This document shows, in pieces, positions 25,066-36,590 of a stretch of DNA of 64,000 nucleotides; position 1 is the stretch's first letter; each line of letters starts with the position of its first letter. A program made the position numbers and the translations under genes. Below the pieces are notes generated by a model. It was not told the origin of the DNA. It worked only from the letters and a program-made list of their open reading frames with translations, and made no database searches. Where the stretch lies: NCBI GenBank assembly GCA_022393335.1, contig JAJEKB010020889.1, positions 1,079,122-1,143,121 on the forward strand, given 5' to 3'. This stretch comes from Macrotrachela quadricornifera (lineage: Eukaryota; Rotifera; Eurotatoria; Philodinida; Philodinidae).

Positions 25066-25559
25066 GCATATCTAATCTCGACAGAATCTGGGATATCGAA
25101 AATAGAAATTATCGTACTATGTTACTCATACCATCGAAGTATTCTAATTAATCGCGACTCATGGCACACAGAACGCTTGTTTCTGTGTAGTCCATAAATA
25201 CTTTTACTACCCTTCTGCCATGTCATCCTAAGTTTCATCGACTAAGTTGCTGAGAACTTTTGGATAGTTACTTCGTCCAGTAGCTGTAGCATTTGTCTAT
25301 CAATGACTATTCTGAATACAGCATAGAGAAGAGCATATTTTCCCGTTGTAAACAATAGTAGACGCCTTTGAGACAGATAAAACACAAGAACGTAAACAAA
25401 GGAAGGACGAAAGTTGCAAATACACAACAAATTGTTCGTGCAGACCACATAGTCTAAATTTTACTATAATGAATCCGTCGTATAATCAGGATTAAATAAA
25501 ATTCGAGATGTTCAGAAAAGGTATTAAGTCATTTTACTAGATCCAGGCATTAATCTGTA
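25066..25559. other. Non-coding spacer
   Basis: No gene supported; the minus-strand frame 25242-25448 has no recognisable motif. Confidence 0.35.
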
Positions 25560-25639
25560 TGATGTGTCAGAAGGACTATCCCTGGAGAAGGTGAGAGAGC
25601 AGTTTCAGCGAGAGGTTGTTGACATTGAAACGTGATAGA

Positions 25640-26065
25640 ATGCATCGAGGCTTGTTGAAGATGAGCCAGCTGTACTAATAGATTAGCGAAACGAGTAATT
25701 TTGTTGCTCTTCTGGTATGTGTAGAAAGTTATTTCATTGCTCGTTCAATAGCAGAACAACCATTGTACACGATAAGCAATGTACTTGGGTTAATGAAGCA
25801 AATTGATCATTAGGAGTGATATAAAATTGCTATACATTATAATATTGGTATCCTTCAATTAGCATTTGCTGATTGTAACTATTTATCAGTTGTTGTTAAA
25901 ACAGACAAAAGTCATTGACGTTTAGTGTCTCTGAATATTTTAGAATCTTTTGAATGTTTATACGATTATCAGACACTTAATGGTAGACCTTACCGAGATA
26001 TTATTCACTATCTAGACTGTTGAAATTACTTTTTTGCCTTCCAGTCTTACGAATACGAAGAGTGA
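25640..26065 (+). pseudogene. Unrecognised coding relic with stops at tryptophan-like positions
   Basis: From about 25694 a single frame reads as normal protein ('VCVESYFIARSIAEQ', 'IHYNIGILQLAFADCNYL', 'LNILESFECLYDYQTLNG') to a TGA at 26063. It is interrupted at 25811 (TAG), 25817, 25916 and 26021 (TGA). The residues around each stop (DH*E*YKIA, SH*RLVSL, DC*NYFF) would suit Trp. No indel is needed over the last 330 bases. Upstream, near 25544-25640, an open phrase 'DPGINLYDVSEGLSLEKV' may belong to the same gene but in a different or spliced frame. I do not recognise the family. Most likely a pseudogene from TGG to TGA/TAG changes. Confidence 0.45.
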
Positions 26066-27395
26066 AGGAGAGGAAAGACTTCACATTGGAATGATAAAGC
26101 ACATCTAACTAATAGATCTTCTAAAAATTCTTTTAATGATTAAATTATTCCTTATAAAGTTTTTCAAACTCAAATGATATGTAACAATTCAAAGTAATAA
26201 GATTATAATATCATAACTAATAACAGTAAGAGAAAACTGGACAAATATACAGTAATTCAATAGAAGAAAACATGACAATTGAAATTGTAAAAATGTTCAT
26301 ATCTTATTTTTTCTTTATTTAGGAAAATGAAAAATTGTCAAAAAATCAAAATACGAATATTAAATGACTAAAATATTTGAAATCGGAAAAATTATGGTGT
26401 GTCTATATATTTTTCTTGATGTCTCGTTAACTTTTTTTTGTTGTGTACAGTTACAATTATTATTTTATCTGCTTATTTGTGTGAAAATAAATGTAACTAT
26501 GCGATGTAAGATCAATAAAATCAGTTTCAATTTTTACATATGATTGTTGCTAAGAGTGATAATGGAAATCATTAGATATCGTATACAAGGAATATACACT
26601 CATAAGTAGACATCAATACAGCCGTCATAATCAGCTATAATAACTTTTTAATGTATTCGTTTGGCGAATTTAGTTTTATGTCATCAGAAAATTAAACATT
26701 TCACATGATATTTATTACTCTTTCCATATACAGAGTGAGCCACAAATAACTGAAATAAGAAATTTAATTACAACTGTTTGCAAAAAAAACTTGGCAACCT
26801 TCTTCCACAGGTATCACCTTCTATACAAGTGCTCTGCAAATTGTTTTATATAGTGGTAGATAGCCCACGACGAGTACTATAAAACAGTGTAATTTCATAT
26901 TTTCTTTATTCACTTCTAGACGTGTCGAAGAGAAAAGAAATTACATTTCTATATATACAACGTGTAGTATGTCTGTCGAGGGTTTATCCCTAACAAAATC
27001 ACTTATATAGTTACTTACAATAATAGAGAAAAACGTTTTAAGAAAACAAATTTTTTTTTTCAAGTTTTTTGCAAACAGCTGTGTATCATATTATTATAGT
27101 AAAAATGTGAATAAAATTATAAATTTGTTTATTCATAACATTCGTCCTTTCAATTATCGTTCTGTTCGATACCTTTGGTTTGCGTCTTTTTAAAATGACA
27201 TGTGATTGCTTCTCTCAAAATTTCTTTTACATCGTCCTTGCCGCACCCCAATCGTCACATAAAAAAATAAGTAATTACACCATCAAAACAAATTCAATGA
27301 CATATCATACAGAACAGAATATTCAGAAAGTAACATAGAATCTGAAAGCGCACAAACTTCAGTACAATATTTACATTTCACACATAACAACGTCA
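26066..27395. other. Spacer with a short inverted repeat
   Basis: An inverted pair around CAACTGTTTGCAAAAAA (26771) and TTTTTTGCAAACAGCTGT (27065-27082) brackets about 290 bp, and ACAGAGTGAGCCAC (26740) resembles mariner-type ends. It may be a degenerate MITE. No gene seen. Confidence 0.35.
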
Positions 27396-27548
27396 ATGTC
27401 TGCAACGATGAATCTTACCTTGCAAACGTTACCAGTCGAATTAGTTTATCGGATTCTTGATCATCTTGAACCAAAACAAATTTTTTGGTCCTGCCAAAAT
27501 GTTTGTAAAAGGTTAAATACTATTTTAAATACGTATCATCCATATAAG
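27396..27548 (+). CDS. F-box domain exon, gene incomplete
   Basis: The ATG at 27396 opens an F-box: 'LQTLPVELVYRILDHLEP' followed by 'IFWSCQNVCKRLNTIL'. This fold binds Skp1 in SCF ubiquitin ligases. The open frame stops being protein-like at 'CATCCATATAAG|GTATTTG', a good GT donor at 27549. No matching acceptor exon with a substrate-binding domain was found in the following 2 kb, which is repetitive. Either the rest was lost or displaced, or exons further on (possibly the LRR array) belong to it; the LRR array's own upstream end is ragged, so I keep them apart. Confidence 0.5.
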
Positions 27549-27654
27549 GTATTTGTAGGTTTCATTCTGAAGTCATACTTTTATCACGTTCTGAATACAT
27601 CATTATTTTCTTGAAAATATATTATTCGATTAATTTTCTTGTTCCCTCGACTGT

Positions 27655-28560
27655 AGGGAGAGTCATATGAAAAAAAAGTTTGTATGTATGTGGCTGTCAG
27701 AGTCAAAAATACATCGTGTCACGTACCATTCGATGTAGACTGATATGCTGATTTTGGGGTGCAAAAAAAAGGAATTGGAGTCAAAAACCAGGGTTTTCTT
27801 AGGAATCCCTAGCATAGCATATGGTTTCTGATGCGATACGATGTACATAGGTAACGAAAATTTAATATAGATCAACACAATAAGTAAATGGCAAAGTTCA
27901 GTTGGATGAGAACTCTTTGTAATGCTCGAAAAATACGCCATGACTCTTTTTATTGAGCTTTTCTTCCATGAAGGCCAAAAAAATGTTTACAAAATAACCA
28001 TTTTCATTATATATCGTTTGATGCAGCTCGATGAGCTGATTCCGAATATTACCTTGGTTTTGCACCAAAACGATGTCTTCTTTACAAAAATAGGGGTTCC
28101 AGGGCAAACACCTCAGTTTTTGGGAAATTCGTAACACTGGCTATGCTCATCGCCACGTGATGGTGCTATGGTGAACGATACACCAGACATGAAAGAACAA
28201 TTGGCAAAAGTTTGAAGTCAATTCGACTTGAACTCTTTGTGGCGTTTATAAAATACGGAAACAATCGTTTTCAAAATCTTGCCGGCTCATAGCAACCACC
28301 TATTTTTCTCAGAAGTACTTACTGATATATATGATTTGAGGTAGCTCGACGGGATAATTTCGAATATCGCCTTAGTTTTGCGTCAAATTCTCCTCATATT
28401 CGTAAAATGGGCGATTCCTGAGCAGAAACCTAGTTTTTCGAGATAACTCTAACTCGGCCTGTGCTCACTATTTTACCGCGGTGCTATGACCAACGATCAA
28501 TTAAGCATAAAAGAAAAATCGGTGAAAATTTCAGCTCAATCGAATTAAAATATAAAATAC
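27655..28560. repeat. Degenerate tandem repeat, period about 310-320 bp
   Basis: Similar phrases recur at about 27725, 28022 and 28342: an 'AGCTCGA(T/C)G(A/G)G' start, 'TTTTGC(A/G)(T/C)CAAA', then 'CAGTTTTT' or 'TAGTTTTT', then '(T/G)GCTCA(T/C)', ending with 'AAAATACGG/GAC'. The first unit is the most diverged. The open frames on both strands here (27663-28137) are by-products of this repeat. The opening 'TCATATGAAAAAAAA' also occurs at 46234 in the nuclear-receptor intron, so the unit belongs to a dispersed family. Confidence 0.45.
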
Positions 28561-29596
28561 GACATGACCGTTTTTTCGATCCACTTTAGGCCCAGTAATC
28601 ATTTCTTCTCTATGATAAATCTAATTCAAACCAATGCAATTTTGATATAGTAAAGCTCATGGATCAACAATTCATGCTGAAAAGTTTTTCTCTTTAAACT
28701 ACTTTGATGAGTTCTTCAAAAGAGTGGCTTTCCTAAAAGTATCGATTTGTGACCAGTTTTTTTGTCAATGATCTTTCTCTTGGTTTGACTTGTGTTTTCA
28801 AAATTTGGTTTTAAGATCCGATAGACTATCTATCGATGTATTTATTCCAATATTGAAATTTTAGAAAATAGAACTTGAGGTCATGTCCGCCTGGTTGCCC
28901 ACTGTGTGGTGACAAAGTGATATGAATTGGAGCCGGGTGCCCACTCTTCGTCACAATTCATTACAGTTCATGAGCTCGTACAGAATACATGTTGATTCAT
29001 ATAAAGTCCATACTGAGATAAAATTAAACATAATTTCATAACGATATCCTTAGTCAGTTACCACTAATCAGTTAGAATAGAGACTTTGGACAGGGACAGT
29101 GTTCATTTGTTTGTTTGTCATCTAAGACGCAATAATAAATGATAAAAGACAGACAATTAACCCAAGGCTATTCGTGAAATACGGAAGAGTTGGATTATGA
29201 AGCTAAATTTTCCCACCAACTGAAGCCGCGTTGACTGAATTGCATCATGACCTGATCTCTCGAATCGAGTGCAGCTATGGATGGCTTCTCCTAACAAGTA
29301 GAAAATCCAGTCATATTGGGTCTATCCGCTCTCAAGCTTCCGATTACACTATTCCTTTGTAATATGGCTATATGCTCATGAGGTTATCATTAGATACAAT
29401 ATTTCTATCTACCACAAGCCTGAATGAAGACATTTCATTTTTACTGTTCTATGCTATTTCCAGTGTCAGTTGCCACAGCTGTCCCATTGAAAGATTTTAA
29501 AACTATTTAACATCTCTTTTGAATATAAAATGAGGAGGAGGTGAACACCAACTCACCACCTTGAACTTTCGTATTCATTTTCTTCTCTACCTATAG
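28561..29596. other. Spacer leading into the LRR array
   Basis: No gene supported until 29550, where 'AACTCACCACCTTGAAC' followed by GTATTC looks like a truncated LRR exon (unit zero) of the downstream array. It is not in a usable frame. Confidence 0.4.
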
Positions 29597-31779
29597 ACAA
29601 TCACCACACTAAACCCTGCATACAATCAAATCAACAATGCTGGTGCACAACATCTTAGTGATGCCTTACGGCATAACACAGTGAGTCTCATTCAATCTAC
29701 ATCTTTCTGTCATATTCATCTTCTTCTTTACATATAGACACTCACTACACTGAACCTTGAATACAATCAAATCCGAGATACCGGTGTACGACATCTTAGT
29801 GATGCTTTGCGACATAACACAGTGATTCTCATTCTATCTACATCTCTCTCTCTCTCATAGTTATTGGTTTCTCTACATTTAGACACTCACCACACTGTAC
29901 CTTCAATACAATGAAATCAAAAATGCTGGCGCACAACATCTTGGTGCTGCGTTACGGCATAACACAGTGATTCTCACACTGTCTACATCTCCCTCATATT
30001 CGTCTTCTTCTCTACATATAGGCACTCACCACACTAAACCTTTATAAGAATGAAATCGGAGCTGTTGGTGCACGATATCTTGCTGGTGCCTTACGGCATA
30101 ACACAGTGATTGTCATCCTATTTATATCTCTCTCCTATTCCTCTTCTTCTCTACATTTAGACACTCACTACACTGAACCTTGAATATAATCAAATTGGAG
30201 ATGTTGGTGCACGACATCTTAGTGATGCTTTACGGCATAACACAGTGATTGTCATCTTATTTACATCTCCCTCATATTCATCTTGTTCTCTACATATAGA
30301 CACTCACCAGACTGTACCTTGCACACAATCAAATAAAAAGTGCTGGTGCACAACATCTTAGTAATGTCTTACGGCATAACACAGTGATTGTCATCCTATT
30401 TACATCTCCCTCAAATTCATCTACCTCCTTACATATAGACACTCCCCACACTGAACCTTGAATCCAATAAAATCAGAGATGCTGGTGCACAACATCTTGC
30501 TGGTGCCTTACGGCATAACACAGTGATTCACATACTATTTATATCTTACTCATATTCATCTACCTCTCTACATATAGACACTCACTACACTGAACGTTCA
30601 ATCGAATCAAATTAAAAATGCTGGTGCAGAACATCTTGCTGATGCCTTACAGCATAATACAGTGATTCTCATCCTATTTACATATTTTTCATATTCATCT
30701 TCTTCACTACATATAGACACTCACGACACTGAACCTTAATGGCAATGAAATCGGAGATGCTGGTGCACAACATCTTGGTGATGCCTTACGGCATAACACA
30801 GTAAATCTCATCGTATTTACATCTTTCTCATATTCATCTTCTCCTCTACACTTAGACACCCACCACCCTGAACCTTAGTCAGAATCGAATCGGACCTGCT
30901 GGTGCACAACATCTTGGCGATGCCTTACGGCATAACACAGTGATTCTGATTTTATTTACATATCTCTCTTATTCATCGTCTTATCTACATTTAGACACTT
31001 ACTACCCTGAACCTTAGTCACAATCGAATCGAACCTGCTGGTGCACAACATCTTGCTGATGCCTTACGGCATAATACAGTGATTCTCATCCTGTTTACAT
31101 CTCTTTCATATTCATTGGCTTCTGTACATTTAGACACTTACCACTCTGAACCTTAGTCACAATCGAATCGAACCTTTTGGTGCACAACATCTTGCTGATG
31201 CCTTACGGCGTAACACAGTGATTCTCATTGTATTTACATCTCTCTCATATTCATCGTCTTATCTACATTTAGACACTCATCACACTGAACCTTGAGTATA
31301 ATCATATCGGATATGCTGGTGCACAACATCTTGCTGATGCTTTACGGCATAACGGAGTAATTCTCATCGTATTTACATCTCTCTCATATTTATCTTCTTC
31401 TCTGCATATAGGCACTCACCACACTGACCCTTGAATACAATCAAATCGAAGATGCTGGTGCACAGCATTTTGCTGATGCCTTACGGCATAACACAGTGAT
31501 TCTCATCCTATTTACATCTTTCTCATATTCATCTTCTTCACTATATATAGACACTCACCACACTGAAACTTGAATGGAATCATATCGGTGATACTGGTGC
31601 ACAACATTTTGCTGATGCCTTACAGCATAACACAGTGATTCTCATTCTATCTACATCTCTCTCATTTTCATCTTTTTCTTTATACATAGGCACTGAACGA
31701 ATTGATACTACGCACCAATGATATTTCTAGAAAGGTTATGAAACAAATGAAGCGAGCGGATGATAGAATACATTATTAA
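29597..31779 (+). CDS. Leucine-rich repeat protein made of 15 identical-length exon modules
   Basis: Fifteen 84-nt exons begin at 29597, 29738, 29883, 30022, 30161, 30300, 30439, 30578, 30717, 30856, 30995, 31134, 31273, 31412 and 31551. A terminal exon at 31690-31779 ends 'DDRIHY' and TAA. Each exon is one 28-residue ribonuclease-inhibitor-type LRR: TLTTLNLxxNxI-GAQHLADALRHNT. All exons are phase 0 with AG before and GT after. The donors are mostly the weak GTGATT, with GTGAGT, GTAAAT and GTAATT as exceptions. From the third module on, the period is exactly 139 bp (84 exon + 55 intron). Joined, they give 449 residues without a stop. No start codon or N-terminal domain is visible; the 5' end appears truncated or starts in an exon I cannot find. 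Related eukaryotic proteins (NLRC3-like, RNH1-like) use this solenoid for protein binding. Confidence 0.75.
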
Positions 31780-32904
31780 TTATTAAAGATATTTTTGTTG
31801 TTGGCTAGTAAATAGATGCACACCTTTTTTTATTTATCTTGTTCATTTCGAAACACAGACGCGACGAGTAATATATGTGGATGGAGTTGTATTGCAATCA
31901 TATACTTTAGAGGAATCCATGTGTGGCATACGTCATATGTATTAGCGGTTTTTTGGAGTTTGGATCATCTGGCAATCGGTCAGTCTAGGGTTTTGTCTGC
32001 AGCGCATATGCGTTGAAATAGGTTGTTAATCACCATAGAACAATATCTTACTGCGTAGTGTTGAATTATGATATTATTGTATAGCAATGGATCATTGGTT
32101 TGATATATACACTGTCTATTACTGTCTTCTGGTAATCGAACTATCTCATTCACTCTTCCTCTCTCAGTAATGAAATTAGTACAAGGTTGCAGTTGTTCGA
32201 TCATCTACTGATAACAAATGTTGATACTCAGCATTAATGAGAGTTTCATCGTACTGAATTTGTGGCAGCAGTTCATTAGAATAGAAATAACATAATGAGG
32301 AGCAAGGAAAAGATTTATTTGTTTATTTATCTGATTTGAAGTTATTTGATATAATGATATGATTCCATGGTCATAATATTGTATATAGACTAAAATAATA
32401 ATGATTTTATTTCATAGGTTTACATGTGAAATGTACTCAGTTTACGAAAATAGTCTATTTCAATAATAGAATATGTATGAATAGTATAATGCTAGATGTT
32501 AATTAATTAAATGAGACCTGTGTTTGTGAATATTTGTCAAGAAATTAGGTTTTGCGTTTTTGGGCAAAAAGCGAGTATGATCATCATCCGTGATTAATCG
32601 AGTTTCATGTACGTAATTTTAAATGCTCGTTCTAATGAGACTATTTTTAACTTGAAATTTGATGTCTGATAAAGTACTTTTGCTCTAATACTTCTTTAGA
32701 GACCCAGTTTTTGTCTTTTTTGACTCGTATTCGATGGCTTTTTAAAAGAGTAATCCCTCTTTGTCTTTAAAAAAATGTCGTATTTAGAATCAGCACCAAC
32801 AATTGAGTTGATCTATGTCTATTACAGATCGTTTCTTCGACTTTGTTTTTCAGTCATTTTTTCCTCATATCCCTCAGGGGGACCACGACAAAGATTTGTC
32901 CGAA
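31780..32904. other. Non-coding spacer
   Basis: 3' flank of the LRR gene. Open frames at 31816-32016 (+) and 31980-32204 (-) have no motif and are not called. Confidence 0.35.
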
Positions 32905-34035
32905 AAAACACTATCTATATATATATATAAAGAAGAATGTTTGTCTGTTCGCTTATAACTCAATTCCGATAAAAGCTAGCGTCACCAAATTTTTCACAAT
33001 ACTTCCCTAGGTCCAGAGGAAGGTCATAGGATGGTTTTCAGCTCAAAAGTTTCATCTGAAGGACGTGTTCCCTCCACCATTTTGTTGAATTACTATAGTA
33101 AGTGCCTTTCTTAAAGAGTCTGCGTGTGGTTGTTTCTATCTATCTATATATATAAAGAAGAAAATTTGTCTGTTTGATATGAATTTGGACACGGTACGAG
33201 CAAGCGCAGTAAAATTTTGCACGGAGTACCCTTTCGATCAGAAGAAGGTCATAGGGTAGTTTTCGATCCAAAATTTTCACCTGAGGGATTGTTTCCCACG
33301 CCAATTGTTGGATTTACTACAGTAAATGTCTTTTCCAGAGGATTTGTGCGTATGATTGTTTTCTCAACAATTGAAAAACGAAAGACTATAAAAACATTTG
33401 CTTTTTGCCATTGGCGACGCGACATTTTAGAACAATCGAAAGAAAACGAATACAATGAATAAGATGAAGTGCAACCGTATAATTGAAAATATCCATCGAA
33501 TGAAGAAAGCAAAAGGTGAAATTAAATCCCATTACTTATAACTCATAATCTATATATATATATATATATCAAGAAGAAGTTGTGTCTGCCTGTCTGTCTG
33601 TTTTTTATGCATTTGGACCCCACACGAGTTGGAGTGCGAAACTTTTCATGGCATACTCTTAGATCTTGAGGAAGAGACTGAAACTTCGCACAGGTTATGA
33701 TACATTACAATTTCCCCATTCTTTTAAAAAATTCGGAACACTTGCTGTCATTTTTAGAATATTCAACTCTTAGTGTCACTTTTTTTGCACTGGGTGTTGG
33801 TGTAAAGTATGGCAATACGCATGTGTTAACAGAAAGACAGCCACGCCTCTACAGTATTTGCTGCGTTATCTGATTGAAAAATGAATATAAGTGTATGCAC
33901 GACGGAACATTTGAAAATGATAAATGAATAGGTCTTAAGCAAGCCTTCTATACATCTTCTGTCGTTTTGTAATATAGTAAGTTTTCAGTATGGAGATTTC
34001 CCAAGCAACGCCGGGTACTACCGCTACTCTCTAAT
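32905..34035. mobile_element. Helentron/Helitron-like rolling-circle element relic(s)
   Basis: The phrase TCTATATATATAAAGAAG followed by TTTGTCTG occurs at 32908, 33146 and 33549 with small changes, each followed by the same kind of sequence ('CACCAAATTTTTCAC', 'GGAAGGTCATAGG', 'TTTTC.GCTCAAA'). These match the usual 5' ends of Helentron-type elements. At 33999-34030 the sequence CCCAAGCAACGCCGGGTACT is the typical 3' end just inside the insertion point. So three partial 5' ends share one 3' end. No Rep/helicase coding is seen; frames at 33217-33512 are within the repeat. Confidence 0.6.
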
Positions 34036-34047
34036 AATAAGAACTAA

Positions 34048-34610
34048 TGGGGGCGGTATTTGACATTTATTGATAGAAAATAGTTTGAATATCTTACACT
34101 ATCTTATAGTGTCTGACAGGAAAAGAATTCTACGTCGAATGAGTCTATTTTCAACGAATTTTTATCGGCTATTCATGGGTTTTCAGACCAAAACCCAGGT
34201 TTTTCGGGTTCCAGAAAGCGCTTCAGATGTCTCTTATTATTCGATCAACCTTTAAAAATAAAGTGATATTTGTAATTATCACACCGAACTCTATCAAAAT
34301 GCAAAGACTTCGAATAAAAAAACGACAAAAAATTTTTCTCGATACCTGAGGAGGGGTGGTGCCGCAGAGGTGAAAAAATGAGTTGTGAAAAAACACAAAA
34401 TCAACTTGTGAAAAATAATCAGGGATGTCATTCAGACTTTTGTTCCCTTTTAATAGCGAAAAGTGCATTTAGGAAATAAGCGATTCAGTGGAAGTTGTAG
34501 AACTTTTCACGCTGCATCTTGTGGTATATTTCGTTTTTTTTTATTAATACGACGTAATCAATAATGGTAGAATGAAATGCAAAAGTACTTCAATTTTTAT
34601 ACCGCCCCCG
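34048..34610. mobile_element. MITE with GGGGGCGGTA termini
   Basis: The left end TGGGGGCGGTATTTGACATT (34048) and the right end, on the opposite strand, CGGGGGCGGTATAAAAATTG (ending at 34610) are inverted. The interior includes GAACTTTTCACGCTGCATCT (about 34499), a phrase partly repeated at about 52034, so related copies exist. Frames at 34070-34468 are not genes. Confidence 0.55.
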
Positions 34611-36452
34611 TTATGGTCTACTGTAACGAGCTAGCATTCAACAAAAACAGTTCCTATCCAAATTGTATCATTACGATATTAGTTCAATAGTGATCGAATA
34701 GCATAGAAAGATAGAACATTTTTTTCTCTATCATCCGATGTAAAAAGGAACTTTTATCAAGTTTAGTATGTGGTATTAAAATGTCATTGCCATTACTTTT
34801 GGATATCGCTATGTATTATATTAAATCTAAAATAAAAATAAATATGAAACTAAAGTTTATTAAGACTCAAATATATTTATATATTTATCGGTAGTTATAT
34901 TATAATAGCGATCATCAATACATTTTTATAACATACATTTATACGCTATGAAGAACGTGTGGCCTAGTGGTAGTAGAAATCCTTCCGACCATTGAGATAT
35001 TTTCTCTCACTGCTATACGATTTTTTCTCATCTGTGACTTCATCTTATTCGGACATTAAATTAAAACCACAAGAAATAGCTACTGAATAAAATACTTGCC
35101 CTTTAAGTAATCCTAGTTATTCTCAATTGTTTGTCGCATGAGAAATCCCATTCTTTCAAAAGTGAAGAAGAGTGCAAAACACAAAATAAAACTCTTTAAA
35201 ACTTTCTTAAATTTTGGATAATTTCTTTTGAAATCTTATCAAATTCCATCGGTTTTAAATGGTTCCACGTAGATTAATTAAGCCACTTGATGAGACTTTG
35301 AAATAAGTTGAAATCACTCGTGGTATTCTATTTGTTCAAACTCACCCTATTATTGTAATCATAATGCGAGAAGATAAAGAATTGAAAAATTCAATTGAAA
35401 AATAAAAAATAAAAGATTTTTTCACTTTGTTTGGATCATACTGCGACGCAGTTTAGTTAAAGTACGATGAAACGCAAATGTTCGACGGAAGACGTGTGTT
35501 CTTGGCGTTTCATGTCCATATCAACCATGATTTAACCGCGATTTAAATGAAAAAAAAAGTTTCCACGAGAAGTGACAATTGATTTTTTCTCTACTATGGA
35601 AAGTTCGGTATCAATTTTTTCAGAAAAATTGAGTCGTATGAAAATAACTTTGCTATACTATAGCCACACTTGTTGAATTGTACAATTAGTTTTAATTGAC
35701 GAAAGATAAAAATGAGAGATGGTTTCGCAGTAAGCGACGATGGTAATATGTCGCATACGACACAGTGTGATATGATTGTAATATTGTCCCTACGAAACGA
35801 GCGATTTACAGACCCTATTCAGTCGTATTTTCGACCTTTACGGTAATTAACATAGCCGCGGATAACAGTAGACATCCTTTTACAGCCTCCATAATCATTC
35901 ATCTGACAAATTTTAAGTTAACTCGTCTTATTTATTTCATATTTACCAGCTGTGTTAAACAAATTCAGAAAGAGATGAATTTTGATACTACATATGCGTT
36001 ATGAATCAAAATCAATAAACCGTTCTGCTTTAAAAAGCCAGCAAAAGGAAAAAAAATCGATGAGAACATTATTTAATGCGGACAGAAGAAAAACATGATG
36101 TACTGTGTTGGGGTGTATTTCAAAATAATTTTTTATTTAAAAACAATGTGAAAAAAAAGCTATAACAAACAATAGAAGGACAAAAAGGAAAAACAACAAC
36201 TATGTAGATCTATATATATTGGTAGATAACTAACTAAAGAGGGGACACAAGATAGTGACTGATGTTAGGGGACGAAAGATGGCGTACCATAACAACACGC
36301 ACAATCGAACATTATAAGAAAAGGATTAATCGATATGATTGGCTGTTGATTGTCTCAACAGTTTCATTACATCAGTGCAATGATGAGTAATAGGCAAATG
36401 AAAATAGTTTTTATCGTTTCTACTTACAAAAATTAAAATATTTGTTGTGCAG
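34611..36452. other. Long non-coding stretch
   Basis: No gene supported. At 34962 a tRNA A-box-like phrase TGGCCTAGTGG occurs without a B box, so no tRNA is called. Confidence 0.35.
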
Positions 36453-36590
36453 ATTTTCATGTCGCTATTGCCAACAAACGCCGATTTCGCGAGCCTGACT
36501 GGTCATAATTCGTTTAGGACTACGGCTCAATATGCTGGCGACACAGAACAGAGTATGTTAACAGACAACTGTAATTCGATATTCCAACAG
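36453..36590 (+). CDS. Isolated exon-like open stretch
   Basis: A 138-nt stretch is flanked by a good acceptor (TTGTTGTGCAG) and a good donor (CAG|GTGAGT). It is open in one frame for 46 codons: 'IFMSLLPTNADF', 'SLTGHNSFRTTAQYAGDTEQ', 'CNSIFQQ'. Its base composition is less AT-rich than its surroundings. An in-frame ATG lies at 36459, so it could be a first coding exon. I do not recognise the protein and found no partner exon within 2 kb on either side. Confidence 0.35.

Noticed and set aside
17290..26065. Reassigned genetic code with TGA read as Trp
   Set aside because: Intact genes in the window use TGA as terminal stop and TGG for Trp, and TAA and TAG also interrupt the same relics. Pseudogenisation is simpler.
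27396..31779. F-box exon joined to the LRR array as one F-box/LRR gene
   Set aside because: Two kilobases of repeats intervene with no linking exon, and the LRR array starts with a truncated unit; left as separate features.
34962..35035. tRNA-like start (A-box phrase TGGCCTAGTGG)
   Set aside because: No B box (GGTTCGA-type) or cloverleaf follows at the required distance; at most a tRNA-derived repeat head.
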